Shown here: positions 62,870 through 64,000 of the stretch, piece after piece
Numbering within the stretch: position 1 is the first letter of the stretch
How the letters are laid out: each line of letters opens with the position of its first letter
NCBI GenBank assembly: GCA_965229715.1
Contig: CBDDJL010000004.1
Coordinates: forward strand, 1 to 64,000
Length of the DNA: 64,000 nt
Reading direction: 5' to 3'
From: JAVJST01 sp965229715
GTDB lineage: Bacteria > Pseudomonadota > Alphaproteobacteria > Rhodospirillales > Casp-alpha2
The notes under the pieces: generated by a model
The model's database searches: none
The model's input: only the letters and a program-made list of their open reading frames with translations
What the model was told of the DNA's origin: nothing
Program-made: the position numbers and the translations under genes

Positions 62870-64000
62870 GTGAGCGCGGATGTGGACGCCGTTGTCATAG
62901 GCGCCGGCGCAGCCGGTTTGTCGGCAGCGAAGGAACTATCGAAACGCGGGCTGAGCTTTGCCCTCGTCGAGGGATCGCACCGCATCGGCGGTCGCGCCTA
63001 TGCAGAAGAGATCGCACCCGACGTCTGGTTCGACCTCGGCTGCAGCTATTTGCACCAGGGCGCGGCCAATCCGTTCGGTCCGATCGCCGACGCACTCGGC
63101 GTGCTCCTGAACCGTGACCATGCCGATATTTTCTCACGCATCCGGTTTCACCGCGACGGCGTCGAACTGACGGATGCGGAAGCCGCGCGTTTCGAAGAAT
63201 ACGACGATACGTGCGACGAGGCCTTTGATGCGTCTGTCGAGCGCGGAGAAGACCGTCCCATGTCCGACTTTGTCGACATGGAGAGCAAGTTCTTTGTTCC
63301 CTACGCCAACGGCATGGCGGCACTCAACGCCATGGATATCGACGAGACGTCGGCCGCCGACTACGCCGGCTTCGTCGACGACGTCGACGGGAACTGGCAG
63401 CAGGACATCCCCGTTCCCGGCGGCTACGGCAATCTGGTCAAGACTTGGGGCGGAGACGTCGACGTTTCGCTCAACTGCAAGGTCGAGAAGGTCGACTGGT
63501 CTGGCTCAGGTGTTGCGGTCGAGACGGTCAAAGGAACCATACGCGGACGCGTGGCACTGATCACCGTGTCGACGGGCATTCTCGCATCCAACAGCATTCT
63601 GTTCGACCCGGTCCTGCCCAACTGGAAGATCGAGTCCTACCTGGGCGTGCCGACCGGCACGGAAAACAAGATCTGTCTCTATTTCGACGAGGATGTGTTC
63701 GGTCCGGACGGCCTGGGCTTCCATACCACATGGAACAGCGCTGGCGACGCCGCAGGGTTCGAAGCCAGTGTCAACGGCAACAATACGGCGATCGTGTTCA
63801 CCGGCGGGCGTCATGGCATCTGGCTCGAGAAGCAGGGCCAGCAGGCGGGAGAGGATTTCGCCTTGGCCCGCGTTGCGGAGGTCTTCGGCAACGATGTCCG
63901 CAAACATATGAAACGGTCCATTGCCACCGCCTGGGCGAGCGAGCCCTGGACTTTCGGCGCATACTCCTGCGCCCGTCCCGGCCAGGCGCATCAACGCATC
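62870..64000 (+). CDS. Second flavin amine oxidase, cut by window end
   Basis: The frame is open from GTG 62870 (GAGGTGA six bases upstream) to the last base, giving 377 residues so far; the C-terminus lies outside. The N-terminal FAD motif is DAVVIGAGAAGLSAAKEL, then GGRAYAEEIAPDVWFDLGC. It lacks an N-terminal signal, unlike the Tat-type oxidase at 52523, with which it shares the GGRAY and GCS-[WY]-L segments. It is probably the cytoplasmic partner oxidase of the amine pathway. Confidence 0.87.
   Translation, partial: MSADVDAVVIGAGAAGLSAAKELSKRGLSFALVEGSHRIGGRAYAEEIAPDVWFDLGCSYLHQGAANPFGPIADALGVLLNRDHADIFSRIRFHRDGVELTDAEAARFEEYDDTCDEAFDASVERGEDRPMSDFVDMESKFFVPYANGMAALNAMDIDETSAADYAGFVDDVDGNWQQDIPVPGGYGNLVKTWGGDVDVSLNCKVEKVDWSGSGVAVETVKGTIRGRVALITVSTGILASNSILFDPVLPNWKIESYLGVPTGTENKICLYFDEDVFGPDGLGFHTTWNSAGDAAGFEASVNGNNTAIVFTGGRHGIWLEKQGQQAGEDFALARVAEVFGNDVRKHMKRSIATAWASEPWTFGAYSCARPGQAHQRI

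Overview
The window is GC-rich, densely packed chromosomal DNA from an alphaproteobacterium. The evidence is an EipB/DUF1849 envelope protein (a family confined to Alphaproteobacteria as far as I know), an iscR-led suf operon with a NifU-type SufU, an RNase E with a long acidic tail, and BetI- and PotD-type amine genes. A Rhodospirillales-like lineage would fit, but the sequence does not fix the order. I see no rRNA, tRNA, CRISPR array, prophage or intact insertion sequence.

Region 1 (1-12.7 kb) holds the end of a sensor histidine kinase, mnmA, a DUF983 membrane protein and an FAD oxidoreductase. A tightly packed minus-strand operon follows, reading from about 12.6 kb down to 3.7 kb: cysE, iscR, a NifS-like desulfurase, sufB, sufC, sufD, sufS, sufU, sufT, sufA. 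It joins serine acetylation for cysteine supply to sulfur mobilisation and Fe-S scaffold assembly. Upstream of cysE is a good sigma70 promoter overlapped by an IscR type-1-like operator.

Region 2 (12.7-40.8 kb) is housekeeping. It carries an alpha/beta hydrolase, an enolase-superfamily enzyme, anmK, tyrS, a 1110-residue AsmA/YhdP-like protein, glnE, a Bcp peroxiredoxin, a DUF455 ferritin-like protein and a lone fliL. Next come prfB (with a programmed +1 frameshift), PBP1A, an AMIN-domain amidase, rne, an aminotransferase, a gamma-glutamyltransferase-like lipoprotein, an M48/TPR protease, a lipoprotein, a DsbA-like protein, a PDZ protein and eipB.

Region 3 (40.8-64 kb) is an accessory metabolic region. 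It contains a TetR/BetI-like regulator divergent from a Rieske oxygenase, an ATC-hydrolase-like gene, a superoxide dismutase stress operon, a Crp/Fnr-type regulator, gloB, an MFS carrier, a threonine aldolase, an orphan PotD-like binding protein, and a TauD dioxygenase plus enoyl-CoA hydratase pair. An FAD amine oxidase stands divergent from a complete PotDBCA-type ABC transporter. Behind the transporter lie a second TetR, a trimethylamine-dehydrogenase-like enzyme, a metallo-beta-lactamase-fold protein lacking metal ligands, a duplicated DUF995-like lipoprotein and a second amine oxidase cut by the window end.

The most interesting signal is a 20-bp operator, TTGACTRAYTGTWYARTYAA, found three times in region 3: before the Rieske gene, before the transporter (inside a 48-bp palindrome) and before the lipoprotein. 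Together with the two paralogous TetR proteins it suggests one regulon for uptake and oxidation of an amine or N-methylated compound. The altered substrate bowl of the trimethylamine-dehydrogenase-like enzyme argues that the substrate is not trimethylamine.
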